Shown: positions 1 to 12,719, numbered from the stretch's first letter. The stretch is DNA of 64,000 nucleotides from Viscum album (GCA_963277665.1 OY728157.1:366868067-366932066), one strand, 5' to 3'. Translations and numbers: made by a program. Notes: a model not told the origin generated them from the sequence alone.

Positions 1-229
1 TGGAGAATCATAATCATATTTCTCTATCTTATAGTGGTAATTTATTGAGTAGTCATAATCTTTAATCAACCCCAACCATCTCCATTAGATAATATCCAAC
101 ACTTTATATGGGAATATATATTAGAATATTTTATAATAAATATATATATATATCACACATTCACTATAGAGGTAATGGATCCATATTTTCAGAGTAAAAT
201 TACATATACCCCCACTAATTCTTGGGCTA

Positions 230-420
230 GGAATTCTGATCAATAAACTTCAATTCAAATTATGAATAAGCTACCATCATGTCATTATGCATGAGAACAC
301 ATCCTAGTCCCTTATTTGATGCATAATTTTATTTCATAAATATTTCTCTACTACGAGGTAGTGTATGTATAAATTCAATGACCATCCTTTTATTTAGATT
401 CATGAAATGTTCTTCACATT
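230..420 (-). pseudogene. RNase H domain remnant, Ty3/gypsy pol (element M)
   Basis: The reverse complement reads GLGCVLM (289-309), then a degraded VAYS, matching the start of the RNase H domain that follows RT in Ty3/gypsy pol. RNase H would remove the RNA strand of the RNA:DNA hybrid in the virus-like particle. Several in-frame stops follow, so the copy is dead. It lies directly 3' (leftward) of the RT remnant at the expected distance. Integrase would lie left of base 230, but I could not follow it to the window edge. Lineage by resemblance is Tekay/Del-like, the same type as the pol at 9.3-14.2 kb. Confidence 0.72.
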
Positions 421-639
421 CATATTTCCAAAGGAAGATGGCTTCCTTATTTATCAACTTGGTTATCGGATTTTAATGCTATGAGAAATCTCACATAAAC
501 CATTGTTAGTATCTAGAATATCTAAGGATACTATATATCTCTGTCACCACAGTTTTTCTAAGACACTATTTTATAACATTGTTTCTTTAAATGATCAATT
601 CATATACCCTCACTCATAATTTTAAGATCAAAAAATGAT

Positions 640-1370
640 ACTTTATATAACTAGAATTTATAAATTTTAAATTGGAATGAAACCTATCCTATTTCAAGGT
701 CCTCAACACAACCCTCAAATAATCTTTATGTTATTCATTTCTCTACTAAAATATGAGAATATCATCTATAAATACAAGAAAAAACTAATTAGGATATTAT
801 CTAAATAATCTATCCATTATATCAATGAATATTGAAGGGTCTTTGGTAAGTTAGAAAGAAGTCCCTATAAATAATTCATGTCGAAACAATTTATAAAAAT
901 AGGAATCAGGTGTATTATCCCATTTTACCTTTACTAATGATATCCAGATCAAAGATCAGTCTTGGACAAGTATTTATCACTATGTATTTGATCAAACAAG
1001 CCATCAATATGGGGTAGATGATTCTTTTTTTATTATGATATTTTATGTTCTTGATAATCAATGAAAATATGTATCGAACCATCATTATTATTATCAAAGA
1101 GTGAGGATAAAACCCAAGTTTATGTACAAGTATGTATTAATCCCCTTTCTATATTTTCTAGGATTTTTTTCTTCAATTCCCTCAAATAAATTGGGGCCAT
1201 TTTATAAAGATTATTTAAAATAATTGTTGCGCCAGGTACGAGATATATTGAAAATTGATCTTCATGATTTGAGGTAATATTCCGAAACAATTCATCAAAT
1301 ACATCATCATATTTCCAGACAATATAAATATTTTTAGGGCTGAGATTCTTCCCAACCATTTTGAATAATC
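640..1370 (-). pseudogene. Reverse transcriptase remnant, Tekay-like chromovirus (element M)
   Basis: Three blocks of a Ty3/gypsy RT are readable in order. The stretch 1120-1359 is open and holds FSIYLVPGA, then NLYKMAP and LRELKKKILENIERGLI, the usual segment before the fingers domain. RC of about 920-1020 reads HIDGLFDQIHSDKYLSKTDL, then a stop and SGYH. RC of 761-787 reads LVFIDDILI, so the catalytic FIDD box (761-772) is intact, and RC of 640-740 reads YLRVVLRTLK. The blocks lie in different frames with stops between them. The enzyme would copy the element RNA into DNA. This is a decayed copy, but its active-site box survives, unlike the two other RTs in the window. Confidence 0.85.
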
Positions 1371-1479
1371 ATCCCTCAGGAACAAATAGTAAGACTTATA
1401 TAATGGAAGTAGCTTCCATCAGATGTTCATGTTTATCCTCTCACTGATAGATGATTGTTTGTTTCTTTAAAATATGTAA

Positions 1480-1620
1480 TTTTACTTCCCTTCCTCATTG
1501 GTTGATATGGTCTATATATTAATATATCCAATCCATTCCCAAAATAAAATCAACTCCAACAATAGGTAAAATCACATGATTTAGGTAAAGCACATTCTGT
1601 TAAAAAGTTTTTTGTAGATA
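1480..1620 (-). pseudogene. Aspartic protease C-terminal remnant (element M)
   Basis: The reverse complement reads VGVDFILGMDWIY, the strongly conserved C-terminal block of Ty3/gypsy proteases (ILGMDWL), followed by a degraded linker into RT. The active-site Asp-Ser/Thr-Gly block and gag were not found upstream. The sequence right of about 1650 instead matches the untranslated leader of elements A and B. Either gag plus the protease N-terminus were deleted, or two elements were joined here. Confidence 0.7.
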
Positions 1621-1639
1621 ATCAATATACATGTGATTA

Positions 1640-2376
1640 AATTATGATATCATTTTCAGTTTTTACCAATATATATATATATATAAAGATATAGTGATTT
1701 GAAACTATTTGAATATTTTTTATATATAAAATAGTGGGTAAAACCATATTAAAATATTACATTTAATGTTTATAAATTATTAATAATAGTAAATTTATCT
1801 ATTTTATTAATGTTATCATCATTCTCTTAAATGAAAATGGATAGAGTGAGTATGAATCAATAATTATCAAATAATGAAATCATATGATTATGAAAATAAA
1901 TCCTAATATTTATTATATTATGAAACATTATTTCAAACAAAGACATTATATGTTTTATTCTATATTTTCCATAGTCATATCTTATTAGGATTTATGACAT
2001 AATTATTTTAAATTCGATGATAATTTTTGATAAATTTAATTTTAATTACCAAAAAAATATATCCACGGATAGTGTCAAACATGATTTGCATTAATGCCTC
2101 TGTGATGTGCTCTGAGTTAAGATTGAGTTGAAACCCAACCAACCATTTTCTATTATATTAACTATACGTGATTCTATTCCAAATCCAACATCAACTTGTT
2201 TTTATCCCGATAGAGATATCATTGATAAGAACTCCCAAACTATATACATTTCCAAAATATTATGATGTTTCCTATCGTATGACTTATCCAAAAAATTCTT
2301 ACAACAGTTTTCCAGTCCCAATACCATAATATAACTGAACCATACTCATAGACCTACTAATGTGACATGAGCACCA
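1640..2376 (-). mobile_element. Leader / internal 5' region of element M, with possible primer site
   Basis: Read on the minus strand, this stretch matches the start of the interior of element A (about 34145-34470). Shared blocks include GATAAGTC-xx-GATAGGAAA, CTATCGGGATA, GAAAATGGTT and GTTTGACA, in the same order. RC of 2362-2376 starts TGGTGCTCA, a poor but positionally correct relic of the initiator-Met primer site (TGGTATCAGAGC). No gag protein is readable. The part nearest 1650-1800 is AT-rich with a TA run. Confidence 0.5.
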
Positions 2377-4194
2377 CTTCTAAAAATATTATTGTAATTT
2401 AATGAATATTGAAAATATATCATAAAATAAAATACCCTGGAACCATATATGTTTATTATATACAGAGGTGAAATCCATAATCAACATATTTATGAAGAAT
2501 ATTCAATATATCAAACAACTTTACTCTTATATAGAATCATTAGTATCCATATCCTTCATAAAACCATTATTCATAACATGGGGAAATGAAAACATAAGAA
2601 TGGTCAAGATTAGATGATCAGTAAAGGTAAACATGGGAGATTTAGTCAATTATCCTAAGAAATCATATGACAATCATAACAATATGATAATAATATCATA
2701 ACATAAGAAAAAATTTCCATCAATACAAAGATCATAAATATGAGTCCTGGAAAAGCATTTTTATAACAAAATACTTGGGTTATAAGAGTACAGAATGTCA
2801 AACAATCTTGATCCATGATAAAATAATAATGGAATAATAATATGAGAAAATATTTTGTTATAATCATAAGAATATAATTCATATATCAAGGCTACCATAT
2901 AATGTATTCATCAAATATTAGTCCTTGAAAAAAACACCCATGTACCATATAAGGATTGAGATAACTGCCTATATACCCTCTCAGTATTTTAATAACAACC
3001 AATATACACTTTGAAAACAAGACATATAATTCATTAATTAATTAATTGGAAGGATTTAATAATCATGTCTATTAAAAAATATTTAACCATTTATATTTAT
3101 TCCAAAACAACATAGGATCATTCATTATTTCTTAAATGATTTATTAACCCTAGGAAATGAATATTGTTTTGTAAAAAAATAATCATCATAAGACATAATG
3201 GGAAATAAAGTGAACGTTATTATTATAATGTATCACCATTGAATCAGAATATTCTTTAAAATGATGTGGACATAGATGATAAATACATTTATAAATGAAT
3301 AATATTTTTTAAAAAAAGAGGAAAATTTATTTTATTTTTGTAAATTTTAAAAAAAAATTAGAAAAATGGGAGTAATATTTTTTTTGAAAACCCATAAAAA
3401 ATATAATGTTATATAATGTTTAAATAATGTAAACTATGGTGGGAAAATCCATTCATGTGATATACATTGAAATGAAAAAAAATCTTTTCCAAATTTTGTA
3501 AAAAATCAAAATTTAATCATACGAAAATAATTTGAAAATATTACATTTAATAATTTGTAATTAAACAAAGGTAGTAAAAAATAAATTTATAAAACATGTA
3601 TGTATTTACAATAACATCTATAAAATAATTCTTATAACATGGACATAGAATAGAAATATTCGAGAGCAAAAATGTTAAACAAGGCTAGTTTGACATTAAA
3701 ACAATTATTTCAGTCTTTTTGGGAACCAAATAAGTGTCAAATGGAATTAATAACTAAAATTCATAAATATCCATTAGGGAATAAAATATTTTTTTCATAG
3801 ATAAAAAATTAAATTCTTGGAATTTGGAATAGAAATATAAACCACATTGATAAAATTCAGATTGTAATTTAACCCTTACCTCAAGTATTGAATTTTTTAT
3901 AAAACAATATAAAATATTCTATAATAAGTTTATATATATTAAAAACATATACATATAACATATTCATACATTTCTTACTACATGTAATTCTATTTTAATT
4001 TACAATTACCCTTTTATTACAAATTCTTTGTTAAAATCATTACTTGAGTGTTAAAAATTCAGTTTTCCAGGCATGTTTTGGTTTTATAGTTACGAACAGT
4101 TTATTTTATTAGAGACTCCATAATATTAATAATGTAAAAAATATTTTATCCATTTATTTAATAAACTTTTATAACCATCCATGTGGTGGAGTGA

Positions 4195-4262
4195 TAAAAA
4201 AGTTACATCATTTTGGGGAGGAGGTAGTTTTCACAAACACACGAGCGACGTATTAATTTTCC
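4195..4262 (-). repeat. Middle copy of the triplicated LTR module (element M)
   Basis: The minus strand reads TGGAAAATTAATACGTCGCT, then CGTGTG, CTACCTCC and AAAATGATG. This matches the middle module of the LTRs at 31511 and 59868. Only the middle copy is clear here. The outer two, expected near 4412 and 4040, are too decayed to assert. Confidence 0.55.
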
Positions 4263-4776
4263 ATATGATGGAAAAGAGGAAATAATCAGTGGTAAAATCA
4301 AAATAATAATAATTTGTTATATAATTATATTGAATTAATTTAATTATTATGGTTATAATATATTTTTTATAGGTATAATAAGAAATAATCTTGAAAGAAT
4401 TAAGATAACACATATAACTCTTCCTTGGATATCCTATTTTTCCTTACACCTTATACCATCTTAGTATAGTATTTCTATGATACCATAACTTATAAGACTT
4501 ATGGAGGAGTGTATAGAAGTTAACTGGTTATATAAATTTAGAAATATGGTGATAAGTGTGTGTGCATAAGTGATGAGATGAGGTGGCCTTTTGTAGGAGA
4601 TATGGGGGACATTCTAGTAAATGTTAAGATCTTTTAAATATACTAAATATATTCACAAAGAATATTTCTCTAATTTAGTACAATTTCAAAGATAGGATAA
4701 TTATATTAATTAATCCACTAAAAATAATGTTGGGACATGTTTTAGTGATAATATTTTTTATATCTCTTAGGATAAC

Positions 4777-4787
4777 CCCCTTTTAAA
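4777..4787 (-). promoter_or_regulatory. TATA-like box of the LTR of element M
   Basis: On the minus strand TTTAAAAGG is followed by sequence similar to the post-TATA segment of the LTR at 30997. Transcription would run leftwards into the leader and the pol remnants of element M. Confidence 0.45.
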
Positions 4788-5757
4788 CAACTTTAACCCA
4801 TATAATGGTCACAAACTTTTACAAAGGAAAAATTTTTTCTCGAAAACTTTTTTTGTATAATTTATTACCTAAAATTTATTATTCTGATTCAAAATATGGA
4901 ATAGGTTTTTTTAAGTTATATATATATATATGTTTCATAAATTTATTCTATTATTCGTGCATTGAACAAATAAAAACCATTTTTAGAAAAAATGTATTTT
5001 TACAAAGTAAAATAAATTTATTCTAATGAATTTATTCATAAAAATTAATTAGTTGAAAATTAATTTATTTGATTTAATTTAGTATTTTAAAAAAATTATC
5101 AATGAAATTAATCATGAATGATTAATTTCATTTGTTAAGATAAAATTGATTACATGCAAGAAAATAATTTTTTTAAATATATCTCTTTTTTACATTTATA
5201 ATATTTTTTGTGCTTACCAATTTAATAAATAATATATGGATGATTATTTATTTTTATTCAATTATATCAAATTAATTTACATAATTTTAATACTATAAGT
5301 AAAATAAATTATAATTTAAATAAGAAATACATATAATAAAACAATGTATGTAAACAAAATAAATCCATCTAGTGAAAAATTAATAAAATAAAATTCCTTA
5401 TCATTAAAAAAATAAATTGATTTCATTAATTTATATATTTATATTTTTATTAATTTTTTTCTATATCTTTTAATATAACTCCACAAAAGTGTTAAATTTT
5501 ATAAAAAATAATATTTAAATAAATAAATACAATACAGTCTCCCTAAAATCAATTTTATTGTCGTAGGTGAATTTGAAAATTTTTTAAAGAGTTATTTTTT
5601 ACCAATTTTATTTTACTATATTATAATTTTTTTTATTATACACTTTTATAAAAAATAATTCACCTCTATTTGGTGTTAAATTCATAAAAAGTTATAAAAT
5701 ACGTAGAAGATATTAAGGGTAAATATATTTAAATTTTTTGGGAGTTATATGTTGACA

Positions 5758-6819
5758 CATTTTATATGATACCAAAGACAATACAACTCCCATGTTTCTA
5801 TGATAATAAGACATCGTCAACATATCTAATATATCCACCAACCAAACTTCCATACCATAATCGACAGCCATTAAGCCTACACTGACCATACCATACATGA
5901 AATCCCTCTAATTCCAATCCTTTAGAAAAATGTTACCTCTCTCGAAAGAGTGTCTATAAATTCTAGAGAAACACATAACCATTAATAAACCCCTAAAAAT
6001 GTGTTCTAGTGTATATATTTTACAATTTACACACTTCCTATACTATTTAAATGACATTCCATTTTTAAAAACCACTATCTGAGGTTTTAATCTCCTGAGA
6101 GACCACAACACCAATTTTTTAGCCTCAACATTGGCTACTATTCATCCACTACATAATTCCAAACCACTAAAAGATATATTGGACCAAAATAGATATAAAT
6201 TACATTGTATTCATAACCAATAGGTTGATTTAAAACTAAAAAACCTGGTATGAAATAATAAAATCATACCAATGAGGCTTTACCCTATCCTAACACTCAC
6301 CCTAAGACACACCCAAAACCTTTCTTAGAATCTAGATCTCCAAACCCATTGTACATGCTTCAAAAACATATAAAAACACATTAAATATAGTGAAATATTA
6401 TAGCAACCATATAAATTGTGATCATATTTTTTAATTCATATGATACAATTAATCAATTTTCCCTTATTTTCCTGATATCATGAAATCAGGCAAACATGGC
6501 CTAAAATAAGCCTTATAGAAAAGAAATAGTGAAACAAACTAAACTATGAGAGAGACCAACAGGATTTCCCTAGCCTAAATAAGTGGATAATCCTTCTTCA
6601 AAAAACACATTAATCCATTGATATATGAGTAACTAGGTTGTATTTGATGTGGGATGGTAGATGTTGAAATGTTGAAAAGAGTGGGGTGGATGGGCTTAGT
6701 CTTTCATGATTCAATATCTAATATGTCTCTCAATTAAAGAATTTAAAAAAAAAAATTAAAAACTCCATGGTTTCAACTAATTAATTTTTTAGGATCCACT
6801 AGGTACCTATGGATCCATA
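5758..6819 (-). repeat. Fragment of an F-family LTR, host of the Tekay-like insertion
   Basis: The last ~190 bp (6629-6819) align by eye with 44401-44590, the plus-strand view of the F-type LTR at 42.4-44.9 kb. Shared words are TGGGCTTAGTCTT / TTGAGCTGGTCTT, a TTTAAAAA-rich tract and GGTACCT. The alignment stops exactly at the insertion site of the chromovirus and resumes at 27672. Farther left (5758-6600) the C-rich composition agrees but homology is less certain. I see no coding region here. Confidence 0.45.
6815..6819. repeat. Target site duplication, left copy (CCATA)
   Basis: CCATA lies directly before the TGTAATATCC start of the 5' LTR. The partner after the 3' LTR is CCCTA at 27667-27671, differing at one base. 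Four of five matching bases fit an old insertion. Confidence 0.6.
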
Positions 6820-9262
6820 TGTAATATCCATGATTCTTTATTTATTAATATATCTATTTTTTCCATTGTATTTATCACTTATTTCTACCATGTCTCTTTA
6901 ATGAAAAATAGATATTTTTTTTCTTGAAAGCTAGTGGAACATGGTTGGCACATAGTTAGAGGAATCTGTGCCCCTCGTATAGGTAACTCTGTAGAAAATT
7001 GTATTTTTTTGAAAGTAGAGACCACAAGGTTGGAGCATAGGTTTTACAACCTCAAGGGATAAATATAGGGTATGTATCTCTTGGACCGTGATAGGATGAT
7101 GGTTTCCACATAGTTTAGCAAACCATGCGGGAAATCCATACGACATATACATGTCATTAAAAATTGGAAATTTACTCCTTCCACCTCTTCATTTTTACCC
7201 AAATTTACCGGCCATCCACATGATTTAGGATTTTCAGCCATGGGAGCCTCCCCCAAGAATTCTTGAATCCTTGTAACCACATCCCTTGTGAGTTATGGAC
7301 TAGGATTCTTCAAGGAAACATCAATTAACCCCTCGTCATATTGATTTCTTTCTCTTTTTAGGGTTTTTCATCTCTTTTTCTTGAGTTCCAATTTTCCTAT
7401 AAAATAATTTTCCAAAAAAGTTGTAAATATTTTTTTTTGGGGGATGATTTTTATGAGTAATGTTATATATTTCATTTATAGGGTCTAGTTGGGGTGAGGT
7501 TGTGGTTTCACTCCAATTTTTGAGAGCTCTCAATTTTGTGGTAGGTGGTTCCAGGTTTTTAAATTACTAGTTTATTTTAATATGCTTACTTGATTATTCA
7601 AATATGGTGTAAGTATTATTTTTGTGGTGGGAATCATGTTTTTAAATGGGTTGAGATTCACATGTGATGAAAATCTATTTTCTAAAGGAAAGTTGTTATG
7701 GTTCAATTCTTCTTTGTCAGGTTGTTTGATAAATGTTTTTTATGCATTTTTTGAAAGGTTAAAAAAATTTCAAAGACATTTAAAGGTGATAATCTGTTTA
7801 AATTGTAATTTTCAAGATAAATAGTATTTTTCATGTTGTATTCATTGTTGTTAACCTATAATGTGTCTTTAAATTGTGAATGTAATGTGAAACATGATAT
7901 GAAATGGTTTTGATGTGTGTTTAAATTTGAAAGGGGATTATCCTATAGAAATGGTGGGATTTTAAACGTTTTCTTCCTGTTATGTTTTCCAATGGGTTTC
8001 ATAAATTGTGTATGTGGTGTAAAATGTATTTTAAAATGATTTTGGTGTGACTGGGAAATAAAATTGGATTTGACTATTGAAATTGGTGGTTACCAAGATA
8101 ACTTTTGATCATTGGATACATGTGAATATTAGAAACTAGTGATTTACTTATGTTCTTTTGATATTTTCAATGTGAATATGATTTTGATGATTTAAGAGAT
8201 ATGTGAAATGGAATTTGATCATAAAGGTAATCTCATGTATCTAGGTGGGAGGACTAAAACTAGTATGATACTTGATTTAGATGTGGCCGAGACCCAGATT
8301 CATATAGTAGGATTTATATCACAAAACTAAACAACATGTGATATGATTAGAGACCACTAGAAATTTGGGTGGGTTTCTATTTAGTAGAACCTTCATGATA
8401 ACACTATTATACAACTACAAGTTTAGATGAGATCCTCTCTATTTGATCATTCTTGAGAACACTATTGGTAGTTTAGTTGGAGGGATTTGATCATTGAGGT
8501 ATGATGTTCACGGACTCACACTTATGCTAGTTATCTATAGGGATTTTTCCAAGGTTCTCTCTTGTTACATGATTCTTATCTGAAGTGGTTCTATATATCA
8601 GTGTATAGTAGACCATGTGTGCATTTTTATTCCACGAAATCTAAATTGTTAAAGGCTTTTTTATAAAAATTGTTACATTATAATGTTTTCCTTAATTTTT
8701 TTTAAATTTTTCAATGTTTTCCTGAGAATGTGAATGTAGATTTGTCTCCTAATGTTATAGCATGGAAACTTTACTTTTGGGTGGAATCATAATGGGATTT
8801 TTATTATACCTCTATGATGCTTTGGGTGTATATACATTTTATTATGTATGAACCAGTTAATGTAAAGATGTATAAAGGAGATAGTGGATCCAATTACTAG
8901 TGTTTATCTCCTAGTATGTGTTTGGTGGTGGTGCCATGAGGGTGATGTCCCTCTTTCTACTTGATGGGATTTTGGGATAGTTTTTGGTACCATTTTCATT
9001 TGTGTACTTTTGGGTCTTTATTAATGTCGTAAAATATTAATCTGAAAATTAGGGAACCTCATTGGGTAGTGGTTATTTTTTATGGTGATGTTTATTTATG
9101 TTGGTTTTTATTATTATGTAAATGGTTGAAATAGTTCGCAAACCATACATCTAATACCTAGGAACTAGTTTTAGTCTTGTAGGGATCAAGAACACCCTTC
9201 GGGACATGACATTGATCGTGTTGGGTGTTGGGTTAGATGGAAATCCAACTCGATTTGTGAAA
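6820..9262 (+). repeat. 5' LTR of the Tekay-like element
   Basis: The segment matches 14212-15249 plus 26273-27666 throughout. Examples: 6938 TGGCACATAGTTAGAGG against 14339; 7264 TTGAATCC and 7300 ATTCTTCAAGGAAA against 14654 and 14695; 7860 onward against 26269. It starts with TGTAATATCC and ends with GTGAAA, a decayed GTGACA. Identity is visibly low, so the insertion is old. Open frames at 7044-7533 and 7624-7824 are chance frames within the LTR. Confidence 0.88.
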
Positions 9263-9265
9263 AAA

Positions 9266-9283
9266 TGGTACCAAAATAGGTTC
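9266..9283 (+). other. Primer binding site (initiator Met tRNA type)
   Basis: TGGTACCAAAATAGGTTC lies three bases after the LTR end. It matches the plant initiator-Met primer site (TGGTATCAGAGCC-AGGTTC) apart from transitions, one mismatch and a one-base gap. Minus-strand DNA synthesis would begin here. Confidence 0.78.
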
Positions 9284-9670
9284 ATCTACTTTGGGTCATG
9301 TTATTTGGGAAACGATTCTAGATAGACATGAGTTAGGATTGTCTAGGCTTGAGGTTCTGGTGGAAGTGTGGTTCCTAGACATCACAAATCATGATAGGTT
9401 TTGAGTAACCCTAGAATGAAGGGATTGATTTTAATTCTCCTCTTGGTGAGTTATACATGCTCCAGACTGTACATGGACACTGGCTATGAGTGAAGTTGTT
9501 TGGACATGTTGATTGTGCTCTGTATGGTTTTGTTTTAATGTATGAAAGTGTTTTATATTTGTTTATATGGTTGGAAATTTTCAAAATGGTTCTATCAATA
9601 ATTATTAGCAATGGTTATTTCATATGTAGCATGATGCCACATCAGATAATACCTTTGAAACCAGCATAAC

Positions 9671-10790
9671 ATGCCAAAGGAAGTTCCCCCTCACCGACTA
9701 ATCAATGATCTGCAGAAGAAGTGGTTTGGGTTGTATGATGAATGGGACAAGGAGTGGGTTCTGGTCATTCATAGTTTAGATAATTTGAACCATGTATTAG
9801 AAATAGTTATTCATAGAAGTTCGTTAAGAACAATCGTCCTTCTTTCTGAGGTATCTCGGAACCTCAAGAAGAAAAGGAGTTGTTTCATAAGATATAGCGG
9901 ATGTTTGAGTGCCTTGATACTTCTGAGGTAGTCATGAAAAAAGGAGATTCATTTATGCTGGAGGGTCCTAGTTGGAAGTGGTGGGTCTTAGTGGTACAAG
10001 CTAGAAAACATTATCAGATGGGTTGAAAATACATCAAGGTCATTTTCAATGAGAATTATTGTCATAATATTGTGACATTGTCCAAATATTGAGAGTTTAT
10101 AGAGATTTTCCGATAAGACTAGTCTTTGATGGAGTTTGCTAATTTCATTGAAGAGTTAGTTAAATATGCTTCTAATATCATTTCCACTGAGTAGAAGAAG
10201 CCTGAATAGTTTGAGAAAGAGTTTCTATCAGAGAACATATCTCAAGATGTCTTACTCATGTTGAAAACATAAGATGAGGTGGTTTATTTGTCCATGATGT
10301 CCTAGATGAATTATGGAGTAAGGTCTATTTTATTAGGTGTATAGGAAGTAGTTAGTAATGGCAGTTCTTCTAAGAAGAATAGGAAGATGGAAGAGTAGGG
10401 GGAAAAGAGTGGTGGTAGTTTAGGCCGTCCTTCCCTGATGTCTTCATCTATGGATTCTAATGTTAGGTTAGTCGTGTTCTATAAACATGTGAAGGTAGTG
10501 AAAATGCGACCTGTGTGTTCATATCCAACCATATATTGTCACCTTTTTGGAGTTATGAAGCACTCGTAGCAATTTTTCAGAATGGTGTTCCCGTAATAGA
10601 GTGGTGCAGGATTGGTAGATTCCAAAGGGATGGTAGCCTAGTCAGAATTGTCCAAGACATCGGGTTCTTGGTTTTTAGGTAGTGGTGGAAGGGGTGGTCC
10701 ATCTTTATTATAGAGTCAGTTCAGGGAAGAGATGCATGTTAGTGGTTATTCACAGCCTCGTTCCATTATTATTCAACCTAATGTGGTGGA
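9671..10790 (+). pseudogene. gag: gag remnant (capsid/nucleocapsid), Tekay-like element
   Basis: The segment begins with an open stretch of 86 codons (MPKEVPPHRL...) and continues through several frameshifts and stops. Near the end, 10537-10578 reads C-HL-F-GVMK-H-S*QF-F. This is a CX2CX4HX4C zinc knuckle in which the second and last Cys are now Phe and one codon is a stop. Gag would form the cytoplasmic particle and bind the RNA. Position between the primer site and protease is as expected. The product is certainly non-functional. Confidence 0.72.
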
Positions 10791-11090
10791 GTGAGTGACC
10801 ATAGAATTAGATACAGGGCTATTGATAGTTTGTGGTACCATTCTTATTGCATCATATTTAACTATTATACTATTTGATAATAGGGGATGGTTTTATTTCA
10901 TTTCCACAATTCTTTTGGAAGTGTTATTGTTTCCAACTGGTCATATTCCTTAAATGATGGACTTATTAATGCCGATTGGTATGATGATAGATAAGGGTTT
11001 ATGGTGTCCATATTGTGAAATTACTATGTCAGTGGTCAGGTTGGAATTGGATTTTCTTGTTTAATAGATGGAACTATTTCACATGATTCC
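10790..11090 (+). pseudogene. Aspartic protease remnant, Tekay-like element
   Basis: The translation shows VCGTILIASYLTIILFDNRG followed by FYFIS. The family pattern has the active-site Asp-Ser-Gly followed by SHSFIS at this place, so the catalytic triplet has become DNR. A degraded MPIGMMIDKGLW block and a CEI block follow in order. Protease would cut the Gag-Pol polyprotein. Identified by order and spacing as much as by residues. Confidence 0.65.
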
Positions 11091-11379
11091 TGGTATAGAT
11101 TAGGTGGTGTGTTTTTAGGAACACATAATTTCTTATTGATGATGATTAATTTTTGGTGAACCTGATGGTAGTACCCATGTTTTTTCAAGTGGGTGAGATC
11201 CTCAGTTCTGATGTGTTGGACCTCCACTTCTGAAACATGGTAATCTTGTCTATGAAATCTCATTTCTCACATTATAAGACAATTATGGTCCTCTTGACAG
11301 TGGATTACCTACAGTTGTGAATGGGTTCCTAATGGTTCTTTTCAGAGTAGTTCATGGTTTTTCATCGGGAGCAGGATAT

Positions 11380-12130
11380 GTAGTTGAATATCAACTTGGA
11401 ACCAATAGCAAAGATAGTAACTTTTTCCCTCATACTGTATGGAAACATAATAGTTGAGAGAATTAATGTTACAACTATGTGATTTGATATCCAAAGGATT
11501 CATTCACCCGAGCATCTCACCCTTGGAATCCCCAATTATTTTTGTGAAAAAGGTCTATGGTTCTCTATGGTATTCTATTGATTACTAGAATCTAAAAAAG
11601 TTAATGATGAAGAATAAATATCCTTTTCACTATATTGATGATATTTTTAATTTTGTGAATAGTAAATGTGGTTTTATATGATTTATTTTCATTATGGGTA
11701 TCACCAAGTCATAGTTAGAGAGTCGGATGTTCTGAAAATAGACTTCTCAAGTAGCTACGACAATTTAGATTACTTGGTCATGTGTTTTGGGTTAAAAAAT
11801 TCACCAGTGGTATTTATAGAACTCCTGAACTGGGTGTTCCATAAATATAATGTCTCTTTTCTCATGGTATATGTGGATGAAATATTGGTATGTCCAGGGA
11901 CCGAAGAGGGTCATGATATGTATATGATAATTGTGTGGGTCTTCCATTTGGGACCATTATATTTGTGCGATGTTTTTTTAGTCACCATTGGATACATGAG
12001 GTAGAGTTTGAAGGACGTGTCATCACAAAACAAGGGGTTTCTCTGGAACCATAGAATATTAGTGTGGTGATGTCATTGGAATAGTCATAATATGTTTTTT
12101 AGATTAGAATATTTTTTTGACTGGTAAGTT
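11380..12130 (+). pseudogene. Reverse transcriptase remnant, Tekay-like element
   Basis: From 11390 a degraded PIAKIVTFSLILYG and [18 protein letters not shown] mark the RT N-terminus. The open stretch 11666-12004 then holds HYGYHQVIVRESDVLKIDFS, YLVMCFGLKNSPVVFIELLN and WVFHKYNVSFLMVYVDEILV. The catalytic box is YVDE (11869-11880), so the second catalytic Asp of YxDD is Glu. This 112-codon stretch is the longest surviving piece of pol in the element. Stops occur on both sides. Confidence 0.92.
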
Positions 12131-12289
12131 ATTAAAGGTATTTTATTAGAGATTTATCTCATTTGGATTCTTCCATGACTTTGCATACTCAGAAAGTGGA
12201 TATCTTTTAATGGAGCTTGATTTTTTAGTCTTCCTTTCAATAGAATCAGTGGTTGTTTACCATAGCCCTTATATTTTATTTTTGTAATA

Positions 12290-12480
12290 TATAAAAGGGT
12301 ATTTGGTTTATTTAAACCCTTATGGTATTGTTCTTGGGTGTGTGCTAATGCTGGATGATCCTGTGGTGGCTTATGGTTTGTTCCAACTCTTAACACATGA
12401 AAATAATTACCTGACGCATGATCTGGAGTCAGCAGCGGTGATGCATTCCCAAAAAAATGGATCCATTATCATTTCGGAGA
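12290..12480 (+). pseudogene. RNase H remnant, Tekay-like element
   Basis: The frame reads GIVLGCVLMLDDPVVAYGLF, then QLLTHENNYLTHDLESAAV. These are the GLGCVLMQ, VIAYASRQL and NYPTHDLELAAVV blocks of Ty3/gypsy RNase H. The domain sits about 400 bp after the RT active site, as in the family. Homology is lost after AAVMHSQK, where a frameshift probably occurred. Confidence 0.88.
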
Positions 12481-12719
12481 TAAATATATGTTTTGTTCGG
12501 ATCATAAGTGTTTTCCATATATTTTCTCCCACAATGTTATAAATTTTATGTAGCTTCATTGGGTTGAGTTCCATGAGGGGTTCAGTTTTGATATATTCTC
12601 TACCATGGGAAAAGATAATGTGGTTCCAGATGCCTTAAAGGGAAAAGTTCTTATGAAAACATTGAATGAGTATAGTGTTTAGTGGATTTTGATTGATCTT
12701 TTTTCTCAGATACACTTAG

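Larger units (their letters stand above)
2377..5757 (-). repeat. LTR of element M (same family as the LTRs of A, B and C), minus strand
   Basis: Recognised from four points. (1) RC of 4777-4787 gives TTTAAAAGGGGG followed by TTATCCTAAGAGATAT, matching the promoter of the LTR at 29.8 kb. (2) RC of 4195-4262 contains the core module of the family, 560 nt from the TATA-like box against 543-563 nt in the other LTRs. (3) RC of about 2720-2790 matches 40930-41000 (GACTCAT...TTATGATCTTTGT). (4) RC of 2390-2580 matches 41110-41300. The proposed start, RC of 5757, is TGTCAACATATAACTCCC, compared with TGTAACATC in other copies. Length is about 3.4 kb, so shorter than its relatives; the left end is placed to within about 20 bp. 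The long AT-rich stretch 4800-5700 is the U3 region. Confidence 0.6.

Noticed and set aside
7336..7824. Open frames in the 5' LTR of the Tekay-like element
   Set aside because: They are not kept in the matching 3' LTR and overlap LTR sequence on both strands.
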